A stretch of DNA of 64,000 nucleotides from Prevotella sp. HUN102 (GTDB taxonomy: Bacteria > Bacteroidota > Bacteroidia > Bacteroidales > Bacteroidaceae). Below the pieces are notes generated by a model. The model saw only the letters and a program-made list of their open reading frames with translations, ran no database searches and was not told the origin of the DNA. The translations under genes were made by a program, and so were the position numbers. Below, in pieces: positions 28,199-36,919 of this stretch. Location of the stretch: the NCBI RefSeq assembly GCF_000688375.1, contig NZ_JIAF01000004.1, positions 248,001-312,000 on the forward strand, given 5' to 3'. The stretch's first letter is position 1, and each line of letters opens with the position of its first letter.

Positions 28199-28285
28199 AA
28201 AGGTACGTACTTTCCGATGAAAAAGTACGTACTTTCTCAGTGAAAAGTACGTACTTTTTGAGCAAAAGGTACGTACTTTTTTGAG
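28199..28285. repeat. Four-copy 22-bp array of AAAGTACGTACTTT palindromes
   Basis: GTACGTAC occurs at 28203, 28225, 28247 and 28269, exactly 22 bases apart. Each is embedded in an AAAGTACGTACTTT-like palindrome, with 8-10 varying bases between. The 22-base phase is two helical turns, so all palindromes lie on one face of the DNA. It lies about 200 bases past the end of the GntR gene and 370 bases before pepO. An operator array is the simplest reading. Confidence 0.85.
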
Positions 28286-28343
28286 GATAGATAGGGCTTC
28301 TTTTAGAAAAACTTTGTAAGTCATTACTTATCAAAAAGTTAGC

Positions 28344-28503
28344 AAAGAAAGAAACGAGGGACGAGAGAACGAGTTTACAAGCAAGTTCCCTCGTCTTAAA
28401 ATGATTGCAGCGTCGCTTTACCATTATACTCTTGGACAGACGAAAGTAACTTACTTGTCTACTCGTCTCCTCGTTCACTTGTCCACTCGTCACTCCGTCT
28501 CCT
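28344..28503. repeat. Facing pair of ACAAG/GACGAG-type repeats at the end of the GntR gene
   Basis: The left arm (about 28344-28385) reads GAAACGAGGGACGAGAGAAC then GAGTTTACAAG. The right arm (about 28436-28503) is its pyrimidine complement, ACTTGTCTACTCGTCTCC and TTCACTTGTCCACTCG. The right arm runs into the last codons of the GntR gene. Confidence 0.65.
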
Positions 28504-28855
28504 TCCCCCGCTCGTATTCCTTCACTACTTCCTCTATCTCTATATCCAGCAGACGCATCTGTCGGAACAGCTCGGGAAGCATATCGTGCATAAACTCCTT
28601 CTTCCGCTGCGAAAGGATGTTCTTTTTGGCATCGGGAGAAACGAAATAGCCCAGTCCCCGCTTGTTGTAGATGATTTCCTCGCGCGCCAGAAGCTCGTAG
28701 GCTTTCACTGCCGTGTTCGTGTTTACCTCCAGCATCACGGCGTATTCGCGCACCGAGGGTATCCGGTCGTCGGCCTTATATGTTCCCGCAATAATCTCGT
28801 CGCAGAGGCGGTCGGCCATCTGTTCGTATATTGCCTTGTTGTTGTTGAAATTCAT
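28490..28855 (-). CDS. GntR-family regulator, YtrA-type
   Basis: 121 residues: a winged helix-turn-helix (IPSVREYAVMLEVNTNTAVK, residues about 32-51, and RGLGYFVSPDA) followed by a short dimerising tail. This matches the YtrA subfamily, whose members usually repress a linked ABC transporter operon. It is the last gene of the ABC/DUF2807/permease run and starts 12 bases after the permease stop; in many relatives the regulator comes first. The acidic tail (EEVVKEYERGKETE) overlaps a repeat tract, so the C-terminus may have been altered by it. Confidence 0.92.
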   Translation of the reverse strand: MNFNNNKAIYEQMADRLCDEIIAGTYKADDRIPSVREYAVMLEVNTNTAVKAYELLAREEIIYNKRGLGYFVSPDAKKNILSQRKKEFMHDMLPELFRQMRLLDIEIEEVVKEYERGKETE

Positions 28856-28867
28856 AAGCGCAAAAGT

Positions 28868-29671
28868 CTAAATGTTCCACCACTTGTTGTTCACAGTCTG
28901 CAGTCTCGTGTAGATGCGATAGGCGAAATAATAGGACAGCAGTATTATCGCCAGATTGATTCCCACGAGCAACGCCGTAGAGAAATGTCCTTCGGGCATA
29001 TAGAACTCATAGCTCGTCTGGGTGTAGATGAAGTAGGCGAAGAGCATCATAGCCACAGCAAAGAGCGTAAAGGACAGGATGAGGAATATAGAGGTCTTCA
29101 GCCACGCCGCCTTGTTGAAGAATGCGCCGCCCAGTACATAGAGCGCATTAACGGTCCAAGATATCAGCAGAAACCTGAACAGGACAGGCGCGGGGAAAGA
29201 CAGGGAGCCGGTATTGCAGATAACTTTGAGCATCGACACGTGTGCTCCCTTGTGGATGAGCATACAGAAGGCCTGCTGCAAGAGGTCGCCTAGAGCGAAG
29301 GCTCCCAACAGAACGAGCACGAAAGCAAGCGTTGAGCCCAACAGGCGAGCCGTGAACTTCTCGAGATTCGTTCCCGGAAGCGTCAGTTCGGCTATCCTTT
29401 CCTGCTTGTTTTTCAAGTCGCTGATGAAGAATGAGCCACAGAGCAGGAGGAACAATTTGGCGAAATTGTCGAGCAATCCTGCCATCGACACGAACTGTGC
29501 CGCGAGCAATTCCTCGCCTATCTCGCCCCAATGGAACGGAGCGCAGCTGAATATCGTCAGTAAAAGGAAGAACGCCAATGCTGCGAAAAAGATCTTCAGA
29601 TAGTCTTTTCTGCGAACTATATACAGTCTTCGGCACACTTGGCCAAATCTTTTTAAATCGAAACTTTCCAT
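28868..29671 (-). CDS. Polytopic membrane protein, probable ABC permease of the GntR-linked operon
   Basis: 267 residues with about six hydrophobic helices. I do not recognise a diagnostic motif. The position between an ABC ATPase/DUF2807 pair and a YtrA-type regulator suggests it is the membrane part of that transporter. An amphipathic N-terminus (LKRFGQVCRRLYIVRRKDYL) precedes the first helix, a usual feature of ABC-2-like permeases. Substrate unknown. Confidence 0.75.
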   Translation of the reverse strand: MESFDLKRFGQVCRRLYIVRRKDYLKIFFAALAFFLLLTIFSCAPFHWGEIGEELLAAQFVSMAGLLDNFAKLFLLLCGSFFISDLKNKQERIAELTLPGTNLEKFTARLLGSTLAFVLVLLGAFALGDLLQQAFCMLIHKGAHVSMLKVICNTGSLSFPAPVLFRFLLISWTVNALYVLGGAFFNKAAWLKTSIFLILSFTLFAVAMMLFAYFIYTQTSYEFYMPEGHFSTALLVGINLAIILLSYYFAYRIYTRLQTVNNKWWNI

Positions 29672-29749
29672 AAGATGTCTGTTTTTAATGTATGGATGTA
29701 ATTGTTATTTTTCTGAATGTTGCCGTTGTAAGTTCCTTTAGGAGGAGTC

Positions 29750-30469
29750 TTACTTCGTTCTTACCGTATTATCCTCGATAGAAGAGTTCCCATTGTTCGA
29801 TGTGCGTGGGGCAAGGCGTGTCGTGCCCGTGAGTTCCACGCTGGAATTGCCCTTCAGGCTCACTTCCACCTCGCCTGCATCCTTGAAGTTTGCATCAAGG
29901 TCGGCATTGCCCGTAATGTCGAAAACACCTTTCTCCACGGTCAGCCCCTCAAAGTCGCTCGAAGCGTTGCCTGTGATAGCGAAGCCCAGATACTTCGCTT
30001 TCAGGTTCTCCACGTCTATATCGGCGTTGCCCATAATGCTCATCATCAGACTGTCGCTCTGCATATTGCTCATTTCAATGTCCGAATTGCCATACTGCTT
30101 CAGTCCGGAAATCGAAGGCATATATACATCTATCTTCGTACCGACTCCATCGTTCGTGAAAATGAGCTTCACGTCTTCCAGTCCCCTGTACTCATCTTCG
30201 CTCACATAGAGCGTATTGTCCTTCACGGCCACCTTGACTCTGCTCAGCAGCTTCTCCAATCCGGTAATCTTTACGGCGAAGGTGTCGCTCTGGTGTATGA
30301 TTATGCTGACATTGCCCTGCACGTCAATGTTTTCAAACGACGATACTTTCACTTCCTTGGTCATCGTCTTTCCGTAATCTGCCCTCTTTCTGAGGCAAGA
30401 CGTGAATACCAATCCACTAATGAGAACCGACAGGCATACCTTGAATGCCATAGATAAAATATGTTTCAT
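29750..30469 (-). CDS. DUF2807 (head-GIN domain) lipoprotein
   Basis: 239 residues. I start it at MKHILSMAFKVCLSVLISGL, which gives a lipobox (VFTSC). An upstream in-frame extension lies in a pyrimidine-rich leader and is unlikely to be translated. The mature part is a right-handed beta-helix of the DUF2807 type, with recurrent ITGNA and MGNAD turns. Such proteins are exported in Bacteroidetes and are of unknown function. It lies inside an ABC transporter operon between the ATPase and the permease. Confidence 0.88.
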   Translation of the reverse strand: MKHILSMAFKVCLSVLISGLVFTSCLRKRADYGKTMTKEVKVSSFENIDVQGNVSIIIHQSDTFAVKITGLEKLLSRVKVAVKDNTLYVSEDEYRGLEDVKLIFTNDGVGTKIDVYMPSISGLKQYGNSDIEMSNMQSDSLMMSIMGNADIDVENLKAKYLGFAITGNASSDFEGLTVEKGVFDITGNADLDANFKDAGEVEVSLKGNSSVELTGTTRLAPRTSNNGNSSIEDNTVRTK

Positions 30470-30690
30470 TGCTTTATTCTTTTTTTGTTCTCCCTCTGTC
30501 TGCCGCTTTTTCCCTGTCCGATGGAACCCGGTCTGCCGACCGTTGGTTCCAAGGGAGGGATGCGCGTCCTTGTTATATGGCTTCAGCAAGGTGCGGCTTT
30601 AAAAGAGAGCATTCTTTGTTTTTAAATCTGTTTCCTTATTGCTCCTGTTCAATCCTCGGGCGCGTTTCCTTCCGCCGGAGCTGGCCGGAT

Positions 30691-31509
30691 TTAGAGTCTG
30701 CCCATCGTTGCGGCATTGAAGAGCAGTTCGAGATTGACGGTGGTCGCAGCACTGTCTGCCTTTCGGCGCGCCACGACGGCATTTCCCTGCAAGGAGGGTT
30801 CGGCGTAGAGCACCGACTCGTCCATTTCGTCTGCATTGCGGTAGCCGAACTCATATTTCTCCGTGAGCTCTTCTATGGAGGAATCCACCAGCACTTCCGA
30901 CCCGTTGAGAATGAGCACGTGGTCCAGAAGCTGCTCCACATCGTGAACCTGATGCGTGGAGATAATCAAAGATGAGTCGTCTGCAAGGTTTCCGGCAACC
31001 ACCTTTCTGAAAAGTGCCTTTGAGGGAATGTCGAGTCCGTTCGTCGGTTCGTCCATCAGGAGGAGCTGGCAGCACGAAGCCATTGCGAAACTCATATACA
31101 CCTTCTTCTTCTGTCCCATAGAGAGTTCCTTGAAGTTGATGTCTGTGGGCATTTCAAACTCGTTGAGGCACTTGTCCAGAATCTCTTCGCTGAACTGTGG
31201 ATAGAAATCCTTGTGAATCCTGACGTACTGTCTCAGCGTGAGATTGGGCAGATTATATTCCTCGGGCACGATGTACAGTTCGCGAAGCATTTCAGGACGG
31301 CGCATCTTGCTCTCCACTCCGTTTACCGTTACCGTTCCTCTCTTCGGGCGGAGGAGTCCTGAAATGAGGTAGAGCATCGTACTCTTGCCTGTTCCGTTCT
31401 TTCCCAACAAGCCGTAGATACGGTTGTCGCTGAACTTGAGGTTGAAGCCTTCGAAGACTTTCTTCTTGCTTCCGGGATAATTGAAATCCAAATTCTTAAT
31501 CTCTATCAT
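30691..31509 (-). CDS. ABC transporter ATP-binding protein (first gene of the GntR-linked operon)
   Basis: 272 residues. Walker A is GKNGTGKST, the signature LSMGQKKKVYMSFA, Walker B LLLMDEPTNGLD, and the switch His is in STHQVHDVEQL. The C-terminal 60 residues extend beyond the core. It belongs to the YtrB/CcmA-like group that pairs with ABC-2 permeases. A strong promoter lies about 180 bases upstream. The DUF2807 lipoprotein follows after a 221-base gap, then the permease and the GntR gene. Confidence 0.93.
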   Translation of the reverse strand: MIEIKNLDFNYPGSKKKVFEGFNLKFSDNRIYGLLGKNGTGKSTMLYLISGLLRPKRGTVTVNGVESKMRRPEMLRELYIVPEEYNLPNLTLRQYVRIHKDFYPQFSEEILDKCLNEFEMPTDINFKELSMGQKKKVYMSFAMASCCQLLLMDEPTNGLDIPSKALFRKVVAGNLADDSSLIISTHQVHDVEQLLDHVLILNGSEVLVDSSIEELTEKYEFGYRNADEMDESVLYAEPSLQGNAVVARRKADSAATTVNLELLFNAATMGRL

Positions 31510-31687
31510 AACCTTTTATATATTCTTGTTATTGATGTTTGTTTAAAATAACTTGTTGTTTTTCGCAACGATCAATTGCTTTTTGCTGCCGAAATCGTTG
31601 TTGCTGTGATGATTATATTCATAATATGAAAGTTTAAAAGGTTTTATTTTTAATAATGTTATAGTGCAATGCTTTAATAGTACACTG

Positions 31688-31719
31688 CAAAGATATATAG
31701 TTATTACGTTGTTTGCAAA
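31688..31719 (-). promoter_or_regulatory. Bacteroidetes-type promoter of the ABC/DUF2807/GntR operon
   Basis: On the minus strand TTTG (31716-31719), 20 bases, then TATCTTTG (31688-31695). The -33 element sits in a GTTTGCAAAC palindrome, a possible operator. The leader is about 175 bases. Confidence 0.75.
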
Positions 31720-31729
31720 CTTTTGAGCA

Positions 31730-32056
31730 ACTTTTTTTCAAAAAAAGACAATTTTCTCCGTTTTTCCCCTCGTTTTATTCATTTCCACCTTAATATATAG
31801 GCAGGCGGGGGATAAACGGACAGATGCACGCAACAAAAGTATGGTATTACAAGTAACCGAAGAATGGAAAACAATCTTCGCAAAAACGCAACGCATTCTT
31901 CGCAAGATTGCGCTGCATTCTTCGCAAGAATGGAAAGCGAATTTCTGTCTACTGATTTTCAGCTACTTACAGATTGCTAAACAAGCAACATAGAAAGGCA
32001 ATACTTCAATGGCTGAAAAGGTTGCCATCCACTCTGTAAACGACACAGAAGGACAT
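31730..32056. other. Gene-free region with hairpin element copy 5
   Basis: About 330 bases between the ABC operon promoter and the dedA terminator. Apart from the element at 31857-31942 I see nothing. Confidence 0.45.
31857..31942. repeat. GCGAAG-type intergenic hairpin element, copy 5
   Basis: Modules CCGAAGAATGG, CAATCTTCGCAAAAACGC, GCATTCTTCGCAAGATTGCG and CATTCTTCGCAAGAATGG alternate. The left flank AAGTAACCGAAGA is shared with copy 7. The right flank, inverted, matches the AAGTAACTGATAATCA block beside copy 2. Confidence 0.8.
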
Positions 32057-32103
32057 AAAAAGTCTGCGCTGCAAAAGCATTGAATGCTTTCGGCAACGCA
32101 GAC
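32057..32103 (-). terminator. Intrinsic terminator of the DedA-family gene
   Basis: On the minus strand GTCTGCG, TTGC and AAAGCATT arms pair, followed by TTTTTAT. It lies 40 bases after the stop. Confidence 0.85.
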
Positions 32104-32139
32104 ACCGGTATCTGGAAAAAGGAGTTGCTATTTTGTTTC

Positions 32140-32763
32140 CTATTTGTTCTTCTGAATGAAATGCTTGATTATAAAATAGAGAACCACCAAAGCTACGATG
32201 CCCAGAATGGCATATTTAATGTAATCGTTGTATTCTTCTATCTTCACGCCCAACTGTTCCTTCGGCACAACTGAATGGAGATACCATCCGAGACCTGCCA
32301 AAACACAGTTCCACAAACCGGAGCCAATGGTGGTGTAGAGCAGAAACTTTCCGAAATTCATCTTTGCCAAACCTGCCGGAATGGAGATTATCTGTCGGAT
32401 ACCGGGTATCAAACGTCCCGTGAGGGTGGCTATAACGCCGTGGTCGTAGAAGTATTTTTCGGCCTTTTCCACCTTCTCCTGATTGAGCAGACACATACGG
32501 CCGAACTTGCTGTTGGCAAACTTATACATCACGGGACGTCCCAAGTAATAGGCTGCGACGTAGTTCGTGGACGAACCTGCTACTGCGCCGAGTGTGGCTA
32601 TGGCGATAACGTAAAACACGTTCAGGTCGCCTGCCGCCGCATTGTAGGCTGCCGGTGCAACAATCAGCTCAGAAGGGAAAGGGATAACCGTTCCCTCAAT
32701 ATACATTCCGAGGAAGATGGTCCAGTAATTAAGCGTATCCAGCAAGGATGAAAACAAATTCAT
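32140..32763 (-). CDS. DedA-family membrane protein
   Basis: 207 residues with four or five hydrophobic helices. The DedA/VTT signature is complete: FPSELIVAPAA near residue 30, GSSTNYVAAYYLGR near 65, and the helical hairpin TGRLIPGIRQIISIPAGLAK near 115. Family members act as flippases for undecaprenyl phosphate or phosphatidylethanolamine in other bacteria; which applies here cannot be told. It starts 34 bases after the MATE gene stop, so the two may be co-transcribed. Confidence 0.92.
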   Translation of the reverse strand: MNLFSSLLDTLNYWTIFLGMYIEGTVIPFPSELIVAPAAYNAAAGDLNVFYVIAIATLGAVAGSSTNYVAAYYLGRPVMYKFANSKFGRMCLLNQEKVEKAEKYFYDHGVIATLTGRLIPGIRQIISIPAGLAKMNFGKFLLYTTIGSGLWNCVLAGLGWYLHSVVPKEQLGVKIEEYNDYIKYAILGIVALVVLYFIIKHFIQKNK

Positions 32764-32797
32764 AGTCTATTCTTAATTTATAATTTGATACTAAAAT

Positions 32798-34249
32798 CTA
32801 TACCTCCACCGGCTCGGGCTGGTGCTCTCCGATGTTCTTCATCCAACTGCCGCGATAGATTCTGATGAGGAACATTATGCCGCGGAAGGTCAGTTCCACC
32901 GCCATTGCAAACCATACGCCGGGCAAGCCGTACTGTGTTGAGAGCAACCAAGCGAGGGTAAGGCGCACGCACCACATAGAACCCAGATTGATGAGCGATG
33001 GCTTGAATGTGTCTCCGGCACCCACGCAAACGCTGTAAGCCACGATGGACGCGGCAAAGAACGGTTCGGCAAAGGCTTCGATGCGCAGCACCTGAATGCC
33101 CAACGCACGGATTTCCTCTACCGGCGAGAGCATTCCGATCATTTCGGGCGCAAAGATATACATCACAACGCCCATCAGTGCCATAACTGCCATACCGAGG
33201 ATGATGGTTATATGCGCAAAGCTGCGGCAGAGTTCCTTTCGCTTAGCTCCCACGCTCTGTCCTACCAGCGTGGTGGCAGCTTCGCCGATTCCATAGCCGG
33301 GCATATAGCAGAGACTTTCAGCCGTAACGGCGAACGAATTGGCGGCGATGGCAAAGTTTCCGAGTGGTGCGACAATCATTGTAGAGATTACCTGCGCACC
33401 ATTCATCAGCAGATACTGTAAAGCCATCGGTGCACCGATTTTCACGGCGTGGACAATGTAGTCCCACACCCACACGAATTTCTTCGTATCGAGCTTCCAA
33501 GCAAGGATGGGACTCCTGAAAATGGCATAATAAACCAACGGTATGGCTGCTGCGGCATACGCCAAGAGCGTTCCCATAGCTGCTCCTTTTACACCCAGTC
33601 CGAATCCGAACATTTCAAATTCCAACCCAAACACGCTTATCATACGCGTCGGGAATATCAGAATGAAGTTGAAAATGACGTCGAAGACACACATCATCAC
33701 GGCTATGAAACTCGGATGACGCATATCGCCGGACACTTTCAGCATTGCCGACGAAAGGTATTCCATCAGATGAATAGGGACTGCAAAGGAAAAAATAAGG
33801 AAATAGATGGAGGCGTCCTGCTGAATGTCTGCACCGCCACCCAGCCAACGCGGGAGTGGACTGGCAATCAATCCGGCAACGGCCATCAGAACAAGGCTGA
33901 AGCCCAAGCCGAAAATATAGCCGTGCCGCATCACGGAGCGTGCCTTTTCAAAGTCGTTGGCACCGATAAAATGCGCCACCTGTACCGAAAATCCCATACC
34001 TCCGGCAGCCACCAATGAGGCAAAGAGCCATGTTGCCGGCTCAACGAGTCCGATGGATGCCGATGCCTCGGCTCCCAACGAGCCTACCATCGACGCATCA
34101 ATATAGAACATCAGCACAGATGTTACCTGTGCGAGGATAGACGGAATACTCAATTGCACGATGAGATTCAACTTCTCACCTGTCGTCATCGGCTCATTGC
34201 CTCTGATCTTCGCTAAAAGTGCGTCGGTTACAGTCTTGCTGAATAACAT
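32798..34249 (-). CDS. MATE-family multidrug/organic-cation efflux transporter
   Basis: 483 residues with about twelve transmembrane helices in two homologous halves (MatE domains from about residues 30 and 260). The N-terminal VQLSIPSILAQVTSVLMFYI and the GLVEPATWLFASLVAAGGMG helix are typical. Transporters of this family exchange drugs or metabolites for Na+ or H+. The substrate is not predictable. The DedA gene follows on the same strand. Confidence 0.92.
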   Translation of the reverse strand: MLFSKTVTDALLAKIRGNEPMTTGEKLNLIVQLSIPSILAQVTSVLMFYIDASMVGSLGAEASASIGLVEPATWLFASLVAAGGMGFSVQVAHFIGANDFEKARSVMRHGYIFGLGFSLVLMAVAGLIASPLPRWLGGGADIQQDASIYFLIFSFAVPIHLMEYLSSAMLKVSGDMRHPSFIAVMMCVFDVIFNFILIFPTRMISVFGLEFEMFGFGLGVKGAAMGTLLAYAAAAIPLVYYAIFRSPILAWKLDTKKFVWVWDYIVHAVKIGAPMALQYLLMNGAQVISTMIVAPLGNFAIAANSFAVTAESLCYMPGYGIGEAATTLVGQSVGAKRKELCRSFAHITIILGMAVMALMGVVMYIFAPEMIGMLSPVEEIRALGIQVLRIEAFAEPFFAASIVAYSVCVGAGDTFKPSLINLGSMWCVRLTLAWLLSTQYGLPGVWFAMAVELTFRGIMFLIRIYRGSWMKNIGEHQPEPVEV

Positions 34250-34441
34250 AGGGTGTCTCCATCCCGTCCCCTTTCAAAGCAAAAGGGTGCGTAAGTGTTT
34301 AGTTTTTAAAAGTCTCTCCTCCTTATCACTGCGCTAAATAAAGGAAGAATATGCAATGGAACAATGTTTTCTGATTCATCAACCTGCATCCACGCTGCAC
34401 ATTGCAATCCCCATTCTGACAGGGAGGAGGGACAAATGTCT

Positions 34442-35137
34442 TTAATTCGGCATTTTCTTGCCTGCCCGGCGATAAGAATGCAGACGCACATCAAATATCA
34501 GATTGGAATAAGCGGGAATCTTATCTAATGCCGATGCGCCATAACCCAACTGATAAGGGATGTAAACCGTCCAGTGATCGCCGATGTGCATCTTCTGTAT
34601 CGCAGTAGAAAAGCCGTCGCCCGATACGGGATTGCTTTCCGAAGCTACGCCGCCAAGAGTTATTTTTCTCGGTCGTGAAGTCTGGGGATTGTAGGTTTCG
34701 CTTCCCCAGCTTGCGTCGAACACAAGTCCGGAGGTGTAGGTTACCGATGGAATCAAGCGTCCCTGATAATGCACGAATGCAGTATCGGTGTATAAGGGCG
34801 TGCCGGAGCCTGTGCCGTTCTCCAATTTATGTACGATGACATACTGGTCGGGGGAATAGACTGGTGCCTTTCCGTCGCTGCCTTGCTGGTTCTGATAGGA
34901 ATAATTCAGGATGATTTCCCACGAATTATCGCCTGCTGCGATTTTCCGTTGCGTCTCATTGTAGAGGTTTTTCCAATATGTGTCGTTCTTAGACTGCCAG
35001 CCTGAGAACTCTTCCGTTGCTGCATCGTCTTCCGAACAGGAAGCGAACAGGCCTGCACTGAGTATCATTCCAAGCATCAATGTGCCTGAAAGGAACAACC
35101 GTTGCAGGTTGGTTGTGATTTTATTGATTGTGTACAT
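34442..35137 (-). CDS. FKBP-type peptidylprolyl isomerase, lipoprotein
   Basis: 231 residues. The signal sequence ends with GLFASC (lipobox), followed by SEDDAATEE, an acidic export-type sequence. The C-terminal half is an FKBP domain: VHYQGRLI, GLVFDASWG, MHIGDHWTVYIPYQLGYG, and IPAYSNLIFDVRL. It probably assists protein folding at the periplasmic or outer surface of the outer membrane. It follows glyS by 190 bases, an arrangement I recall from other Bacteroidetes. Confidence 0.9.
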   Translation of the reverse strand: MYTINKITTNLQRLFLSGTLMLGMILSAGLFASCSEDDAATEEFSGWQSKNDTYWKNLYNETQRKIAAGDNSWEIILNYSYQNQQGSDGKAPVYSPDQYVIVHKLENGTGSGTPLYTDTAFVHYQGRLIPSVTYTSGLVFDASWGSETYNPQTSRPRKITLGGVASESNPVSGDGFSTAIQKMHIGDHWTVYIPYQLGYGASALDKIPAYSNLIFDVRLHSYRRAGKKMPN

Positions 35138-35327
35138 AACTGATAGTTTTCAGAAGTGATGAGGAAGTCGATGGTCAGTTTTACTGAAGTAGACTTGTTT
35201 CGTTCGTTGAACTTACAGAAAAACTGTCTCGGCATCACGGAAGGAATATTCCCAACAACATCAAGTTGCACGGCTGTTTCCGAATCTCGAGACTTCAAAC
35301 TCCCCTCAACTTCCTTTTACTTCTAAA

Positions 35328-36872
35328 TTATTTATCCAGCTTCTTCAGGAGAGAAGTAATGGAAACACGGTCTTCTATGATTTCACGGAGCTTTGAAACC
35401 GGCACACGTTCCTGAACCATTGTGTCGCGGTAACGCAGGGTTACGGTGTTGTCGGTCAGTGTATCGCCATCTACTGTTACACAGAAAGGAGTACCGATTG
35501 CATCCTGACGGCGGTAACGCTTGCCGATGGAATCCTTTGCCTCGATGGTTGTGTTGAAATGGAACTTCAGATCGTTCACTATTTCCTGTGCCTTTTCGGG
35601 GAGACCGTCCTTGTTTACCAATGGAAGAACGGCACACTTGACCGGTGCCAATGGTTCGGGGAGCTTCAATACAACACGGCTTGAACCGTTTTCCAACTCT
35701 TCTTCCATATAACTGTGGCACATCACGGTAAGGAACATACGGTCCACACCGATGGAGGTCTCGACAACGAACGGAGTATAGCTCTCATTGCGCTCCGGAT
35801 CGAAGTATTTCACCTGACGGCCGGAGTATTTCTCGTGCTGCGAAAGGTCGAAGTCGGTGCGCGAGTGAATGCCTTCCACTTCCTTGAAACCAAACGGCAT
35901 GTGGAACTCAATATCGGTAGCGGCGTTCGCATAGTGCGCCAATTTCTCGTGGTCGTGGTAGCGGTAGTTATCATTGCCCATACCGAGAGCCTGATGCCAA
36001 GCCAAACGGTACTTCTTCCAATAGTTGAACCACTCCATTTCCGTGCCCGGCTGGCAGAAGAACTGCATTTCCATCTGCTCAAATTCGCGCATACGGAACA
36101 CGAACTGGCGCGCAACAATCTCGTTACGGAAAGCCTTTCCAATCTGCGCGATACCGAAAGGCAGCTTCATACGACCGGTCTTCTGCACGTTGAGGAAGTT
36201 TACGAAGATGCCCTGTGCCGTTTCAGGACGGAGGTAAATCTTGCTTGCAGACTCGGCAGATGCGCCCATTTCGGTGGAGAACATCAGGTTGAACTGACGC
36301 ACGTCGGTCCAGTTCTTCGTGCCGCTGATAGGGTCTACGATGCCTTCATCGAGAATAATCTGCTTCAATCCTTCGAGGTCTGATGCCTCCATAGCTGCCG
36401 CAAAGCGAGCGTGGAGTTCGTCGTATTTCTTCTTGTTCTCGAGAACGCGCGGATTTGTTTCACGGAACTTAGCCTCATCAAAAGCATCGCCGAATTTCTT
36501 CGCAGCCTTAGCCACTTCCTTATCCATCTTTTCCTCGTACTTGCCGAGTTGGTCTTCAATCAGCACGTCGGCACGGTAACGCTTCTTTGAATCGCGGTTG
36601 TCAATCAAAGGATCGTTGAAAGCATCAACGTGGCCGCTGGCTTTCCAGATTGTAGGATGCATAAATATTGATGAATCGATGCCAACTATATTGTTGTGCA
36701 ACAATACCATTGACTGCCACCAATACTGTTTGATGTTATTCTTGAGTTCCACACCGTTCTGACCATAGTCATAAACGGCTGCGAGTCCGTCATAAATATC
36801 ACTACTTGGGAAGACGAAGCCATATTCCTTACAATGACTTACAATCTTTTTGAATACATCCTCTTGTGCCAT
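35328..36872 (-). CDS. glyS: Glycyl-tRNA synthetase (dimeric class II type)
   Basis: 514 residues of the single-chain, archaeal/eukaryotic-like type used by Bacteroidetes. Motif 2 appears in IGKAFRNEIVARQFVFRMRE and motif 3 in TSIGVDRMFLTVMCHSYMEE. The C-terminal anticodon-binding domain (PVKCAVLPLVNKDGLPEKAQ) is complete. It charges tRNA-Gly in the cytoplasm. A TAACTTTG box lies about 40 bases upstream of the start. Confidence 0.97.
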   Translation of the reverse strand: MAQEDVFKKIVSHCKEYGFVFPSSDIYDGLAAVYDYGQNGVELKNNIKQYWWQSMVLLHNNIVGIDSSIFMHPTIWKASGHVDAFNDPLIDNRDSKKRYRADVLIEDQLGKYEEKMDKEVAKAAKKFGDAFDEAKFRETNPRVLENKKKYDELHARFAAAMEASDLEGLKQIILDEGIVDPISGTKNWTDVRQFNLMFSTEMGASAESASKIYLRPETAQGIFVNFLNVQKTGRMKLPFGIAQIGKAFRNEIVARQFVFRMREFEQMEMQFFCQPGTEMEWFNYWKKYRLAWHQALGMGNDNYRYHDHEKLAHYANAATDIEFHMPFGFKEVEGIHSRTDFDLSQHEKYSGRQVKYFDPERNESYTPFVVETSIGVDRMFLTVMCHSYMEEELENGSSRVVLKLPEPLAPVKCAVLPLVNKDGLPEKAQEIVNDLKFHFNTTIEAKDSIGKRYRRQDAIGTPFCVTVDGDTLTDNTVTLRYRDTMVQERVPVSKLREIIEDRVSITSLLKKLDK

Positions 36873-36911
36873 AATATGTTTTATTAATCCTTATTATTCG
36901 AAAATTTGGCA

Positions 36912-36919
36912 CAAAGTTA
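36912..36919 (-). promoter_or_regulatory. Putative -7 box (TAACTTTG) of glyS
   Basis: The minus strand reads TAACTTTG 40 bases before the glyS start. No good -33 element is seen. Confidence 0.5.

Noticed and set aside
28199..28285. CRISPR-like array
   Set aside because: The units are only 22 bases with 8-10 varying bases between palindromes; no cas genes are near and the spacing is that of operator arrays.
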